Positions 11,479 to 22,350 of a stretch of DNA of 64,000 nucleotides are shown piece after piece. The first letter of the stretch is position 1. Every line of letters starts with the position of its first letter. The notes under the pieces are model-generated. The model worked only from the letters and a program-made list of their open reading frames with translations, was not told the DNA's origin and did not search any database. The position numbers and the translations under genes were made by a program. Origin of the DNA: Persicaria tinctoria (taxonomy: Eukaryota > Streptophyta > Magnoliopsida > Caryophyllales > Polygonaceae); assembly GCA_037127255.1 (NCBI GenBank), contig JBANSL010000014.1, forward strand, positions 65,921,646 to 65,985,645. The letters run 5' to 3'.

Positions 11479-12744
11479 CTAGCTTGGTGAGAGATGGGTG
11501 TTTGCATCCATAAGATACAAGCTTGGTTCGAAAACGAAGCCATTCCACAGATGGGGTGCCGATGATCTCTTCTTGCTCAATCCATCGTCGAACGGCGTGG
11601 GATATGATGTTGTGAGGTTAAGCGACATGTCGAATTGCCTTACAACTTGTAAGTTAATTACAACAACAGTTTCCTGAATCTCAACAACATCCCGTAAGTC
11701 TCTCATTGTCCGCATCGTCCACGAGCCACATTCGTCGTCCATCACCCACTCCTCCAACTCCTCGCCCTCATTCGCCGATCTTGTTAGTGTCAAGATCGAT
11801 AGCATCCCGCTAGTATTCGAAACGAAAAGCCATAATCTCGAGCCACCATACCATTTACCGTGCTCGATGATTTCTCGCGGTAGGTCCCGTGCTTCAAACT
11901 CCTCGCGCTCACAGTCGAACACCAACAACGCTCTCTCGCAGGGCCGACCTTTCAAATCGGTGTAGGTGTAGCCGTAGCCAGTATCACGTCCTTGAGGAAT
12001 GCATCTAGTTATCAACCAGTAGATGTTGGCGCCCTTAGAGATACCGCGGTAACAACAAGCGCCGAGTGAAAAATGCCTTCCATTAACAGTACATGAGTTG
12101 GATTTCGCGGGCCTCCAGGGGCCTCTTCTCCGGGTGGAGAAGACGTCGAACATCGGACAGCCACAGGGGTCGGAGGGCGAACCTCGCACCACCTTGAAGT
12201 CATCGTTGCGACAGTCGAAACCAAACCCTACAACAGGCTGCCAGTGCGGTGGGTGATCCTCGGTAGAGATGTCGAGGTACTTGCCTATTGTGGGGTTCCA
12301 AAGAATGGCGGGTCCCACACCCTTTCTACCAAGGGACAAGCAGACCAGGCCATCTGAGACAGCGATGACGTCATGGTGTTGATAAGCCCAACTAGTGCCT
12401 GGTTCAAAATTAGGAAGGCGCCAAACCTCGGGAGGTAGCAGAGAATGGTGGGTCCCGCTCCCCCGGGAGTAGTGCTATACAACGAATAGGTGCGGGGCGG
12501 GCGGTGGATATTGAGGAAATAGGTGTTATAGTCGTGGGAACGGCGGTGGCGGTGAGCGTTGAAGGAGTGGTGGTGGGAGATGAACCAGGAGGATGAGATG
12601 AGAGAGTTCCGACTTGCAAACGCATCTCAGCCGACATAGGCTTTTTCCGGCCGGTAATCTCTTTAGGATCTCCGCCCATGAATCCAAATCCAAATCCAGG
12701 GATGATATCGGATTGTTTGAGCGATTCCTTGAACAGGCCATCAT
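11479..12744 (-). pseudogene. Second F-box/FBA copy, frameshifted
   Basis: It starts MMACSRNRS at 12744 and shares most of its sequence with the copy at 3.35-4.64 kb. Compared with that copy it has lost 2 bp near 12611, just after the VCKS of the F-box. This turns the frame into an unrelated peptide that stops at 12526. A further 1-bp loss near 12455 brings the original frame back, and it then runs open to 11479 through ILWNPTIGKYLDIS, VVGFGFD, VFSTRRRGPW and THLSPS. Codon register at 12744 and 12339 agrees, which supports compensating shifts. This copy keeps the TGG that is a stop in the other copy. Expression would give either 72 residues or, from an internal ATG at 12339, a 286-residue FBA-only fragment. 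Confidence 0.8.
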
Positions 12745-12776
12745 CTCTCTCGATCGATCGATGAAATAGAGAAAAC

Positions 12777-13146
12777 CTAGGAAGCACGGAAACGCCGTTT
12801 GAAATTTTCTGAACGTTTCCGAACCCGTTTCGGAAACGCGGAAGCGGCAGGGAAACGGGGGATTTGATTCTTCTAGTCTTCTTCGTCAATCCTCACTCCT
12901 CAATCCTCAGTTGCCCTATTTTTTTTTTTTTTTATTTCATTTTTTGATTGTTTGATTTCATTTTTTGATTCTTCTAGTCTTCTTCTAGTCTTCTTCGTCC
13001 ATCATTTGAATGATATTTGTTTGATTTCATTTCATATTGTCGTTTCCTCGTCACTTTCTGATTTTTAGAATTGCCGCTTCCCCGTGTCCTCGTCCCCGTT
13101 TCCCATTTCCATTTCCGTTTCCGTTTCCCGTGTCCGTGGAACCTAG
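12777..13146. mobile_element. hAT-type MITE inserted in the promoter of the second F-box copy
   Basis: A perfect 8-bp duplication GAGAAAAC flanks it (12769-12776 and 13147-13154). The ends are CTAGGAAGCACGG and, reverse-complemented, CTAGGTTCCACGG. The first F-box copy has the uninterrupted site (AGAAAATAGAGTTAGGG near 4697), so absence is seen directly. The interior is non-coding, with GGAAACG phrases, a T run and CTTCTAGTCTTCTTC repeats. It lies just upstream of the start codon. Confidence 0.88.
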
Positions 13147-13154
13147 GAGAAAAC

Positions 13155-13556
13155 AGAGTTAGGGTTTTTGTTTGGTATTGATTAATTTACAATTGGCATA
13201 AAATAGATGATTATCTATAAGTTAGGATAGAAGATTTTTTGTGGATCATATCTTAAATTATGGGTTTAATTTGTGGAAAATTACACACTTAACTCTGGCA
13301 CTCTTTGACCACACACCACCTACACGGATCCACGAACCACGAACAAATAGAACGAACCACGAACAATCTGCAATTTTGATACTAATGGGTGTTTAAGGCA
13401 ATTCTTGAATGATCGATCAGACTACATCATCGAAATGGACCGGCCCGATATATATGGGCTGGATGGGTGAAGATAGTCTTCTGTTGCCCCTTAGCTTACC
13501 TGTGGAGATGGACAAATACAAAAATATAAAGGCTATTGACGAGACATAAAAATCAT
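13155..13556. other. Spacer, former F-box upstream region
   Basis: Up to about 13310 it matches the region upstream of the first F-box copy (GGTATTGATTAA, ATAAAATAGATGATTATC). After that no recognisable feature is seen. Confidence 0.5.
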
Positions 13557-16106
13557 TAGAGCTCGCAAAATCTGACCCGACCCGAAAACCCGATCTGACT
13601 CACCCGAACCCGAACCCGACCGAAATCCGAAAATCTGGAGTCATTCATAACCCGAACCCGACCCAAACCTGACCCGATCCGAAACAGACCCGAACACAGA
13701 TAAACCCGGCCCGACTTTGAACCAGACCCGACTCTCAACCCGACCCGACTTTGAATATTCAATCGAATAATTTAAATCTCAAACCCCAATGTTAATCTCA
13801 AATCATGATCTCAATCTCGATTTCAAATCTCAATATTTGTCTTAATCTGAAATCTATATCTCAAATCTCAAATCATTATCTCAATAACAATCTCAAGTTC
13901 TCAACCTTTAACTCAATCTCAAATCTCAATCTTGATCTTAATCTCGATCAATATTAAATATCGATTTTGAACTCAATCTCAAACCCCTGTCTTAACTTAA
14001 TCTCAAATATCAAATCTTTATATATCTTAACCTCAACCTCGAATCTCAAATATCCATATTTGTCCCAATCTTAAATCTCAATCTTGATCTAAATCTCAAT
14101 CTCGTTCTCAATCTCAATCTCAATCTCAAATTTCAAATCTCAAAACTTTAAATACATCGAATATTCGAATCCATCGAATATGAAGTATTTATAAGTTTTA
14201 TTTATAATTTCGGTTTTTTAAACGTGTTTCTTTTTATAGGTATAACTTATAAGTATAATACTTCTATTAGTTTTCATAACTAAATGTTAATAATTCTATT
14301 AATTTAATAAAGCTAACTCTTAAGGGTTTTTTTTCACCTAAAAAATTATTTTAGACTATTAGTGTTAATAATTCTAGTAGTTTTCGTTTTTTTATAAATG
14401 GACTTATTTTTATATATATAAGTATAATAATTCTATTAAATTTCATAATTATGGTTATGAATAATTCTTTTTATAAATATAAGTATATTAATTCTATTTT
14501 TTTGTTGAAAGAATTATTTATATCCAAATCAATAATTTATAGGGCTGGCAAATGGTACAGAAATTACCATACCAACCACGTATCAACCACAAACCGACTA
14601 TATTGGTAACCACACTTGTGGTAACCATCTTGGTGGTAACCACATGAAGATAATATGGTAATGGTAATGAAATCTAAATACAATGGTTACCATGGTTACC
14701 AAGTATATAAATTAATTTTTTAATTTAATGTTTTATTGTTATTACCTTTAAGTTTTAAGTTTTTAATTTATATTTTGTGTTTTGATTTTGACCTAAATTG
14801 GTCCTTTTTACTTTTTTTCTACTAGAAACAGTAGGACTATTTTCAATGTTTGAGGACTTTGAACTCGTTTTGTTTGAACTTGCAAGAGCATTTTGAATGT
14901 TTGAACAATTGAACTTGGTTTGTTTCAAGACTTTGAACTTGGTTGCTTTGAATTGGTTTGTACTTTCAGTTGTGAACTTGATTTATTTGAACTTTTAATA
15001 GGTGGTAATCATATTATTTTTCGTAACCATATTTTTTCGTTCGATAACTTTGATGACTACCGGAAAGTAGCCAAGGGGTTTCAAAAAAATACAAACAGAA
15101 TTACAGCTTGGTAACCATGGTAATGTACCATTGGTAATCACAAGTCGTGGTTACCACATATGCGGTAACCACGAATTGTGATTGGTACGTGGTATGAAAA
15201 TTTGCATACCACTAGTTTGTGGTCGGTACGTGGTAATCACCATTTTTTGGTGGTTACCGTACCATGCCAACCCTAATACTCCGTAATTTTGTAGTTGTTA
15301 TTTTATTTTTATCTATAATATTATATTTTGATAGAATTTTTATTTATATCTAGATTTGTTAAAAACTAATAATAACAATGAAAAAAAACTAATGGGCCAA
15401 AAGCTAAAAATGAAATGGGCATTGAAAATGATATGGGTCAATGATATAGTCAAACCACAAATAAACCCATTTGCAACTTCCTAGTTAAAATAAGGTTAAA
15501 ACCTAAATGTACAATTAATTTGATTTAATATAGCACCGATCAATTGGTTTAAATGTTTAAAAAAGGACGATGTTGCCGAATATCGAATTTCTGATTATGA
15601 TTTTTTTGCAAACCGGTCGACAACCGATGAGTCAATAACAATGAGTGTATTCAACCGAGTCAAAATTACATATTCAAGTATTCAACCGAGTCAAAATCAT
15701 TTATTTTAAGTAAATTACATATTTAAGTATTCAACCTAGTCAAAATAATTTATTTTAAGTAAATTACATATTTAAGTATTCAACTGAGTCAAAATCAACA
15801 TAATTATCCAAACGGGTCGAATATGATTCAACCGAAAACTCAAACCAACTATACCGCTATACCCACTTTGATTCGAAACTCAAATGAGACCGACCCGCCT
15901 CTTGACCCGAAACCCGAACGAGTCCGACCCGCTTTGACCCGAACTCGGATGGGCATGACCCGACTTAACCCGAAACCCGACCAATCTCAAATTCATTATG
16001 ACCGAACCCGACCTGAACCCGACCCGACCATAAATTTTACCCGAACTAACCCGACCCGAGCAAGCCTGGCCCGAACCCGACCCGAACGACCGACTTGCCA
16101 GCTCTA
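13557..16106. mobile_element. hAT-like element with ACCCGA-rich ends, carrying a nested element
   Basis: The left end begins TAGAGCTCGCAAA and the right end, reverse-complemented, begins TAGAGCTGGCAAG. Both ends then run into hundreds of bases of degenerate ACCCGA repeats (13570-13750 and 15830-16090, both written CCCGA-rich on the plus strand). The middle consists of CTCAATCTCAAAT-type repeats. TAGRGCTGGCAA is a common plant hAT terminus. No clean 8-bp duplication was found, although an imperfect direct repeat (ATTGACGAGACATAAAAAT / ATTGACAAGATAAAAAT) flanks it. The 99-residue ORF at 15823-16122 is only repeat translated. Confidence 0.5.
14541..15274. mobile_element. Nested hAT-like element with GGTAACCAC subterminal repeats
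   Basis: The ends are AGGGCTGGCAAATGGTAC and, reverse-complemented, AGGGTTGGCATGGTACGG. Near both ends GGTAACCA/TGGTTACC phrases repeat in both orientations, as subterminal transposase-binding repeats often do. It lies inside the ACCCGA-rich element. The target duplication is unclear. The 64-residue ORF at 14920-15114 is not convincing. Confidence 0.55.
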
Positions 16107-16402
16107 TTTATTGACAAGATAAAAATATACAAGTAAATTGTATGTAAATCCTTGATTTTATATTTCAGAGGATATTTACAAATACAATTACCGAGACCTA
16201 AACATAAACCCTATTCAATCTCGAACAACGCTCAATTGATGAACTGATCGATCATAAATTGTGTAAAACTTTGATCTATTCACAAAACAAATGAATCCAA
16301 AATCTTTAACCATACTAATTTGCAAATAGAGGTGGTAATCGTTCTTCATCCCCTAATAGTGCTCGGCTTGCTTGGTGAGCTCCGTCCCGCATTGAGCTCA
16401 CG

Positions 16403-16667
16403 CAGGGGCGGAGGCGGGGGGGCATGCGGTGGCTCGAGCCCCCCCGGAAAAAAACAAGTCTGTATATATACTACAAGAGGGGGAATATGAAACAAAGTGA
16501 ACGTGTAGCGTAGATGGTTGGAGGCGCTACTATGGGCCAGGAGACCAGTGTTCGATTCCCAATTTCTCCTCCATCTTTCATTTTTTCAAAAATCTCTCTC
16601 CTTCAGTCCAAGAGCCAGCCCCCCTCCCCCCCCCCCCCCCCCCGAAAATTTCCTCCCTCCGCCACTG
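16403..16667. mobile_element. hAT-type MITE with 8-bp target duplication
   Basis: AGCTCACG flanks it exactly (16395-16402 and 16668-16675). The left end is CAGGGGCGGAGGCGGGGGG and the right end, reverse-complemented, is CAGTGGCGGAGGGAGG, typical hAT termini. It contains a C run of more than 20 at about 16622-16643 and a tRNA-like segment. It is non-coding. Confidence 0.9.
16505..16563 (+). repeat. tRNA-like segment inside the hAT MITE
   Basis: TAGCGTAGATGGTTGG resembles a pol III A box region and GTGTTCGATTCCC about 35 bp later is a good B box. It could be a SINE head captured by or inserted in the MITE. The pairing needed for a working tRNA was not found. Confidence 0.4.
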
Positions 16668-16675
16668 AGCTCACG

Positions 16676-17110
16676 TACATGACAAGTTACTACGTACTAG
16701 GTGTAGGTATGTGACAACTTAGAGCCAGAGGTGGAAGTCGTCCCCCAAACAAAATTAAAATTTAATATACATATTTCTCTCATCAATAGCTTCGATTTGA
16801 TATATTATAAGCTCAAATCCGATAATTGAGTAAAAAGTTATAAACGTTTCAAGACTGAAGCGATATAAATTATTTTTCACATCATTTACCAAATTAATAT
16901 ACTTCTATCATACTTATCATTTGTTAAATTTTGTAACTTAATACTATAAGTAAACCTGAAAACTTCAAATGTCGATGGTTTGTTTGAAAAAAAAAATAGA
17001 GATTAATTTTCCGCCCCTTCAGCAGAAGGCTTCAGGATCCGCCACTGGACAAGAGCAAGGAGTAGTACTCCCACCCCACGGTCAACAAATACAGTGTATA
17101 ATGCCTCTCA
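16676..17110. other. Spacer, possible further hAT remnant
   Basis: CAGAGGTGGAAG near 16725 and CCGCCACTG near 17038 could be opposing hAT ends, but the flanks do not match. No gene is seen. Confidence 0.3.
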
Positions 17111-17345
17111 AGATATGTTATAATGCCTTCGGCTCTGACATAATTTTTTGGCGACGAACTTTTTTTTGGTCGCCTAAATATGTGCAGGCGACGAACGTTA
17201 TAATGTTCGTCGCCGGAAGACTCTAGGGATGAAGCCAAGACAATGACAGTTCAGGCGATGGAATTCCATCGTCAGAATAATCCAGCGATGAAAACTCCTT
17301 TCAGGCGACGATTTAAGTCCGTCGGCTGAGATTCATTCCGGCATA
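17111..17345. repeat. Cluster of GGCGACGAA-type repeats (CACTA-like subterminal region)
   Basis: The motif GGCGACGAA/TTCGTCGCC and close variants recur at least six times in both orientations, including a near-palindrome around 17183-17213. Such short GCGACG repeats are usual in the subterminal regions of plant CACTA elements. A CACTA terminus was not identified with certainty, so this is a fragment call. Confidence 0.35.
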
Positions 17346-18919
17346 ATGTGGCATTTGTATATGTCGAAATGCCACGACTAGAGAAAATGAGATGTACTAG
17401 CAACCAAATGTCAGAAGTCTTGGATAGCACAGCTAGCTTACCTAGTATAAGGAAAAGTCTAAAACTTAGCCAAGTATAAAAATAGATTTTTTTACACTAT
17501 CAATTAAATTGTAAGATTCCAACTGATGTATTTAACTATGGAGAATCATTTATACAATGGTTTAAACTTAATTTTCTTTAAGAAGTTGGATTAAATCCGA
17601 TTTTATATAACCATCAATGCTTTATATATAATTAATAAAGTAGAAAGCTCTGATCTCCCAATTATTATGTAATTTTTTACTGTATTATAATTATTTTATC
17701 ATTAAAAACATAATAAAATTATCTATATCTATCTATATAATCTTTATTACTATATATCTATATTATTTTATTCTCTATCTGTACTAAAAGAAAGTAAAAA
17801 TATCAATTTCATGCCATAAATATGTATCCTTGTATCTATAGTATTGATTATTATTATCGGTCTTTCTATCCTATGCCCTAAGGGCATATGATAAGAACTT
17901 TAATCGGGAAAGATTCTCCACCAAAAAAATAAGCGACCCTAAAAAATCAATATTAAAAATGGCTAAAAAATAATATAAATTTGAGGAATTTTTCCCGATT
18001 AAGCCTGTTATCCTATGCCCTAAATTCATATTACTATTTATGTTCAACTAAAATATTTATATGTGTCACTCTCTCATCTTCAATTCTCTCGAAAATATAT
18101 TATTTGATTTAATTAATAATTATAAATGTTTTCCTTCTAGAAAAAGTATATCATTTTGTGTAAATTTTATCTATATAAATGATTTTCATCATGTAAATAA
18201 CAATACTTTTATTTTTAGTAATATATCTCTATGTTAACAAACACCTTAATTATCATCACGTGCCTTTATAAACTAATTTTTAATTACAAACAATGCGCAA
18301 AATATGTCACATGAACTATATATGTTAATGTATTTTGCTTTTGCGCACATTTGCTAATTAAACGTATTTTTTGGGGGGTAGCTAGAATTTGCAAAACTTG
18401 TGATCGATGAACATGTACATAGAGATAAATATCATATTTCAAGATTAATCAAATTTCTTTGGAAAGTTTTTCAAAGTGGGGCTTTTAATAATAAACGGTC
18501 AACAAAATGCAACTAATTTCACACCCAAAAAAAAATCGTTTTCATTTTGCCGTGTATTGAACAAATGCGAGTAATGTAGTACGTTTCACACCACCTTGGC
18601 CCCGCAACAAATTGTTATCACACTATCGCTCATAATTAAACATTCGTTTGTATAGTCATTAATTATTCCTTATAATATATACATATTATTATATTATAAT
18701 ATATATTCTCGATCTCCGTTAATTATTAAAATGCGGGTAATTAGAATTCGCAATATAGTCATTAATTAATTTGACATCTTATGTGTTTAAAGTAAAACCC
18801 AAATTGAAAAGATGGACTCTATCAAAGTCCTATGCAATACTTACTCCGGACATGGATGGACTTCGAGATCGACATATCGATCAAAATGATCAGAAATCAT
18901 TTTTTTTATTAGGTAATAA
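17346..18919. other. AT-rich spacer
   Basis: No gene is seen. The phrase CCTATGCCCTAA is repeated near 17871 and 18013, and GGGAAAGATTCTCC near 17907 faces TTTTTCCCGATTAAG near 17990, which may be the ends of a small degenerate MITE. Confidence 0.4.
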
Positions 18920-18959
<40 letters not shown>

Positions 18960-20034
18960 CTAAAGGAGAAGTCGCCTACGACATGTGGCGGCTTCTCCTT
19001 TAATGTAGCATTTTTTAATTAATTAACTTATTTTATAAATCCCATTAACAACTTCATTCATTTAATTATTTATTAATAACACAAAATCTTAACAAATCTT
19101 ATCCTAATTAAGTATTGATTTTTTTATTTTTTTATTTTTGTATAAGTAGATTTTCTTTTAATTCCTTATAATGCGAATCGGTTGAGATATTCTCGATGAT
19201 GTCGGATTTTTTAGTTACGTAATAATTAATTAAGTTATTTTGTATAATCAGATTTTCTTTTAATTCCTTATAATACGAATCGGTTGAGATATTCTAGATA
19301 TTATGGCAATTTCTTAGTTTAGATATTCCTTAGATAAAATTTAAATAAAATTATATTTATTTTTTAATATAAATAAATAAATATGAGTTTATCTGTTCGG
19401 ATTTTTACCTGATTCTCAACACTCCAAAATCTTATTTACTTTTCTTGTATTGTTTCCTAAAGTTATTCATTTTTTTTTTGTCATTTTTAGGTAGTTGATA
19501 TTTTTATAATCAATAATGGTGGAATGAATTTAATTTCTCCATGTAATTATTTCTATATTAGTGTAATTCATGAAGAAAGTTCATTCCACCACTCTTGATT
19601 ACGGAGACATCATCTACATGAAAAAAAATGAAAAAATATTACCACCGTTACATACTTTGATCTATTTGGAAGATTCATTTTTTTTAATTAGCTCAACTGC
19701 ATCTCAAACGTATTCTTTAGTTTTATTTTTTACATTGCCTTATTTATTTCATTTCATTATTATTCTAATATTTATGAGCATCATTTTGATACTAATAAAA
19801 TTTACAAGCTTTACCAATATTTGGATAACGTTATGCTTATATTTGATTATAATACTTAAAGTTTATTATTATTTAGCATATTTATTTATTTCAGTATTCA
19901 ATTTGTTAGAGAATGTTTATTTTTTATTACTTTGTTTGTGATACTTAAAATATTATGTCAAAAATAATAAATGATATTATATAAACATATATTTTAAAAC
20001 AAAGATCCGTGTAATGCACGGGGTACTGAGCTAG
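18920..20034 (+). mobile_element. Non-autonomous Helitron 1
   Basis: It begins TC TATATATA after an A and ends CTAG followed by T, as Helitrons do. Ten bases before the CTAG is a hairpin (CCGTG, loop TAATG, CACGG, at 20007-20021). Near the 5' end AAAGGAGAAG at 18962 pairs with CTTCTCCTTT at 18992, giving an internal stem around GTCGCCTACGACATGTGGCG. No Rep/helicase is encoded. The hydrophobic 123-residue ORF at 19570-19941 is AT-rich chance sequence. Confidence 0.8.
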
Positions 20035-22168
20035 TTATAATACTAAAGGAGAAGTCGCCTACGACATGTGGCGGCTTCTCCTTTAAAGTAGGATTTGTTA
20101 GGTTTTTTTTAATATATTTTTTAATTAGTAGGATTTGTTATCTTTTTATTTATTTAAGATTAATAATAAAAAAGAATTAGATTTAAAAATTAAATTACTA
20201 ATTAACCGAATTGATATGCCATATCTAAAATAACTAACTAACCAAAACGTAATCTTATTGTTTGCATGATGATATATGCAAATCCAGAATCTAGAAACTT
20301 ACGCATATCTTATTGTTTGCATTATAATACTAAAGGAAAAGTCGCCTACGACATGTGGCGGATTCTCCTTTAAAGTAGGATTTGTTAGTTATTTTTTTAT
20401 AGATTTTTTAATTAGTATGATTTGTTAGCTTTTTGTTATTTAAGATTAATAATAAAAAAGAATTAGATTTAAAAATTAAATTACTAATTAACCTAATTGA
20501 TATGCCATATCTAAAATAACTAACTAACCAAAACGTAATCTTATTGTTTGCATGATGATATATGCAAATCCAGAATCTAGAAACTTACGCAGATCTTATC
20601 ACTTTTTTTAATCACCAATCTTATCACTTTGTAATATAATCTCTTACCGGATCTATTGCAATCTTATCACTAAAATAATTTTTTTTTAAAATCAGATTAG
20701 TCCATTCAAAGTTTCAGATTGTTATTAATCAGATTAGCCAATTTTTAATTTTATTTACAATTATTTATTAATTCAAAGTAGATATCTAAAATCAATGATC
20801 TCTGATTTGGTTAAAATTTTGAATTTTGAAATCAGTTTTTGTTTTTCCAATTCTTTAGATCAACTAATCTGATTTGGTTACAATTTTGAATTTTGAAATT
20901 TAAAAAAAAAAGTATTCACATCGCCAAAATCGTAGTACTACACTACTACTGTTATAAATACTACCCTAACTCTTCCTGATTCAATTGTTCACATTTTTAC
21001 GGAGTATATTCATTTGTTTTTGTGCTGCTGTGTTGCTTTTATATCTTAATCTAACATAATCATATTTGCAAATGCAGGTTATTGATTCTACCCTAATTTA
21101 CTTGATTTTAATCCCACCCCAACTTCCCTCTCTTATTGTCCTTCTCAGTTTATCTGATTAATTACCATTCCATTGATTCTACTTGGAATTATGTCCAATT
21201 GTGCTTAACTACTCGGAAAATTGATGTGAAATCGATCGACTTTGTGTTGCTACGTGGAATCCTTAGTCAAGATGTACGTGAAATCATTGTAACACTAAAT
21301 ACTTCCAATTCGATTTGATTTGAAGTTATCTAATTAATCTTTTGGTTTTATCTTATAAATATAGGGGCAAGCTAATGGAGATTTCATTTATTTTATTTAT
21401 GGTTTTAGTTAGCTGCATTCGTTCAAACATACTCCGTATATTCTCATGGTTATATAATTAAATTTATGGAAGATTTTGCTAATTAATCTTTTGAACCACT
21501 TTTTAATCAATAAATGTTATATTTTCAATTATAATTTAGTCATGGTTATATAATTAAATTTATGGAAGATTTTGCTAAACAAATCACTTAAGATATGATT
21601 TGTTTGTTAGTTTAGATATTCACTGGATAAGATCAAGTAAAATCATATTTATCTCAAAAAATCAAATTTGATTACATTATAACTTGCCATTTGTTCAAGA
21701 AAATATTTGATTATATTTTTTTTGTTATATTTTTTATTCCACAAATTACTATAGAATATTTCGGTTTTAATTTTAATTTCTATTTTTTTAGATAAATAAC
21801 TCAAAATTGATTCATTCATTTAATTTTGAACCATATGTATGTTAATTAAAAGATAAAACCAAATCTCATAGGTTCTATTGTTTAGGTAATGTATCTTTAA
21901 TTATTTTTATTTATTTCTTCTTCTTATCAGTTTGCTAGAGAAAATACATCTGTGACTCTTTTTTATACGAATGTTTTGCACCACATGCTATATACAAGAA
22001 TTCAAATCCCTATTCATTTTTGTATGCAAGATTATTATCTCCATATGTATGTTGGATGGTTACAAGTAATGCTTACAAGTTTTGGTATCGATGAAGAAAT
22101 GATAAATGAAATTATATAAACACATATTTTTAAAAAAGATCCGTGCAATGCACGAGGTACTAAGCTAG
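20035..22168 (+). mobile_element. Non-autonomous Helitron 2, abutting Helitron 1
   Basis: It starts directly at the CTAG of Helitron 1 with the same 5' sequence (TATAATACTAAAGGAGAAGTC) and ends in the same 3' structure: hairpin CGTGC AAT GCACG at 22142-22154, then CTAG at 22165-22168. The 5' TC is missing. The interior is AT-rich and non-coding, with an internal repeat of ATGGTTATATAATTAAATTT near 21447 and 21541. Confidence 0.75.
20036..20600 (+). repeat. Tandem duplication (about 287 bp) of the Helitron 2 5' end
   Basis: TATAATACTAAAGG starts at 20036 and again at 20323. The copies stay alike through the hairpin region, AAAAAAGAATTAGATTT, GATATGCCATATCTAAAAT and CCAGAATCTAGAAACTTACGCA. The second copy has one change in each arm of the stem (AAAGGAAAAG / ATTCTCCTTT). 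Confidence 0.88.
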
Positions 22169-22350
22169 TTCGGATGAAAATACCCGGCCTATTCAAAAGC
22201 ATCCTGATAGATGAGGTCTAGAACATTTGTATCAAGGTTTACACACCTTATCCGCTATCCGGTTACCAATACGAGGAATATGAGATATCATAAATCAATT
22301 TAGGTAAATGGTTTGAATGGGATGACGAAATCAAAACTTTTTAATTTTCC
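22169..22350. other. Short spacer between Helitron 2 and the L1 element
   Basis: No feature is recognised. It is probably the flank into which the Helitron and LINE inserted. Confidence 0.4.

Noticed and set aside
15823..16122. 99-residue proline/arginine-rich ORF
   Set aside because: Direct translation of degenerate ACCCGA repeats within a transposon.
16725..17046. Additional hAT MITE
   Set aside because: CAGAGGTGG and CCGCCACTG are plausible ends, but the 8-bp flanks do not match and the interiors of known copies are not shared.
19570..19941. 123-residue hydrophobic, possibly membrane protein
   Set aside because: AT-rich Helitron interior. TTT/TTA/ATT codons give false membrane segments and no conserved motif is present.
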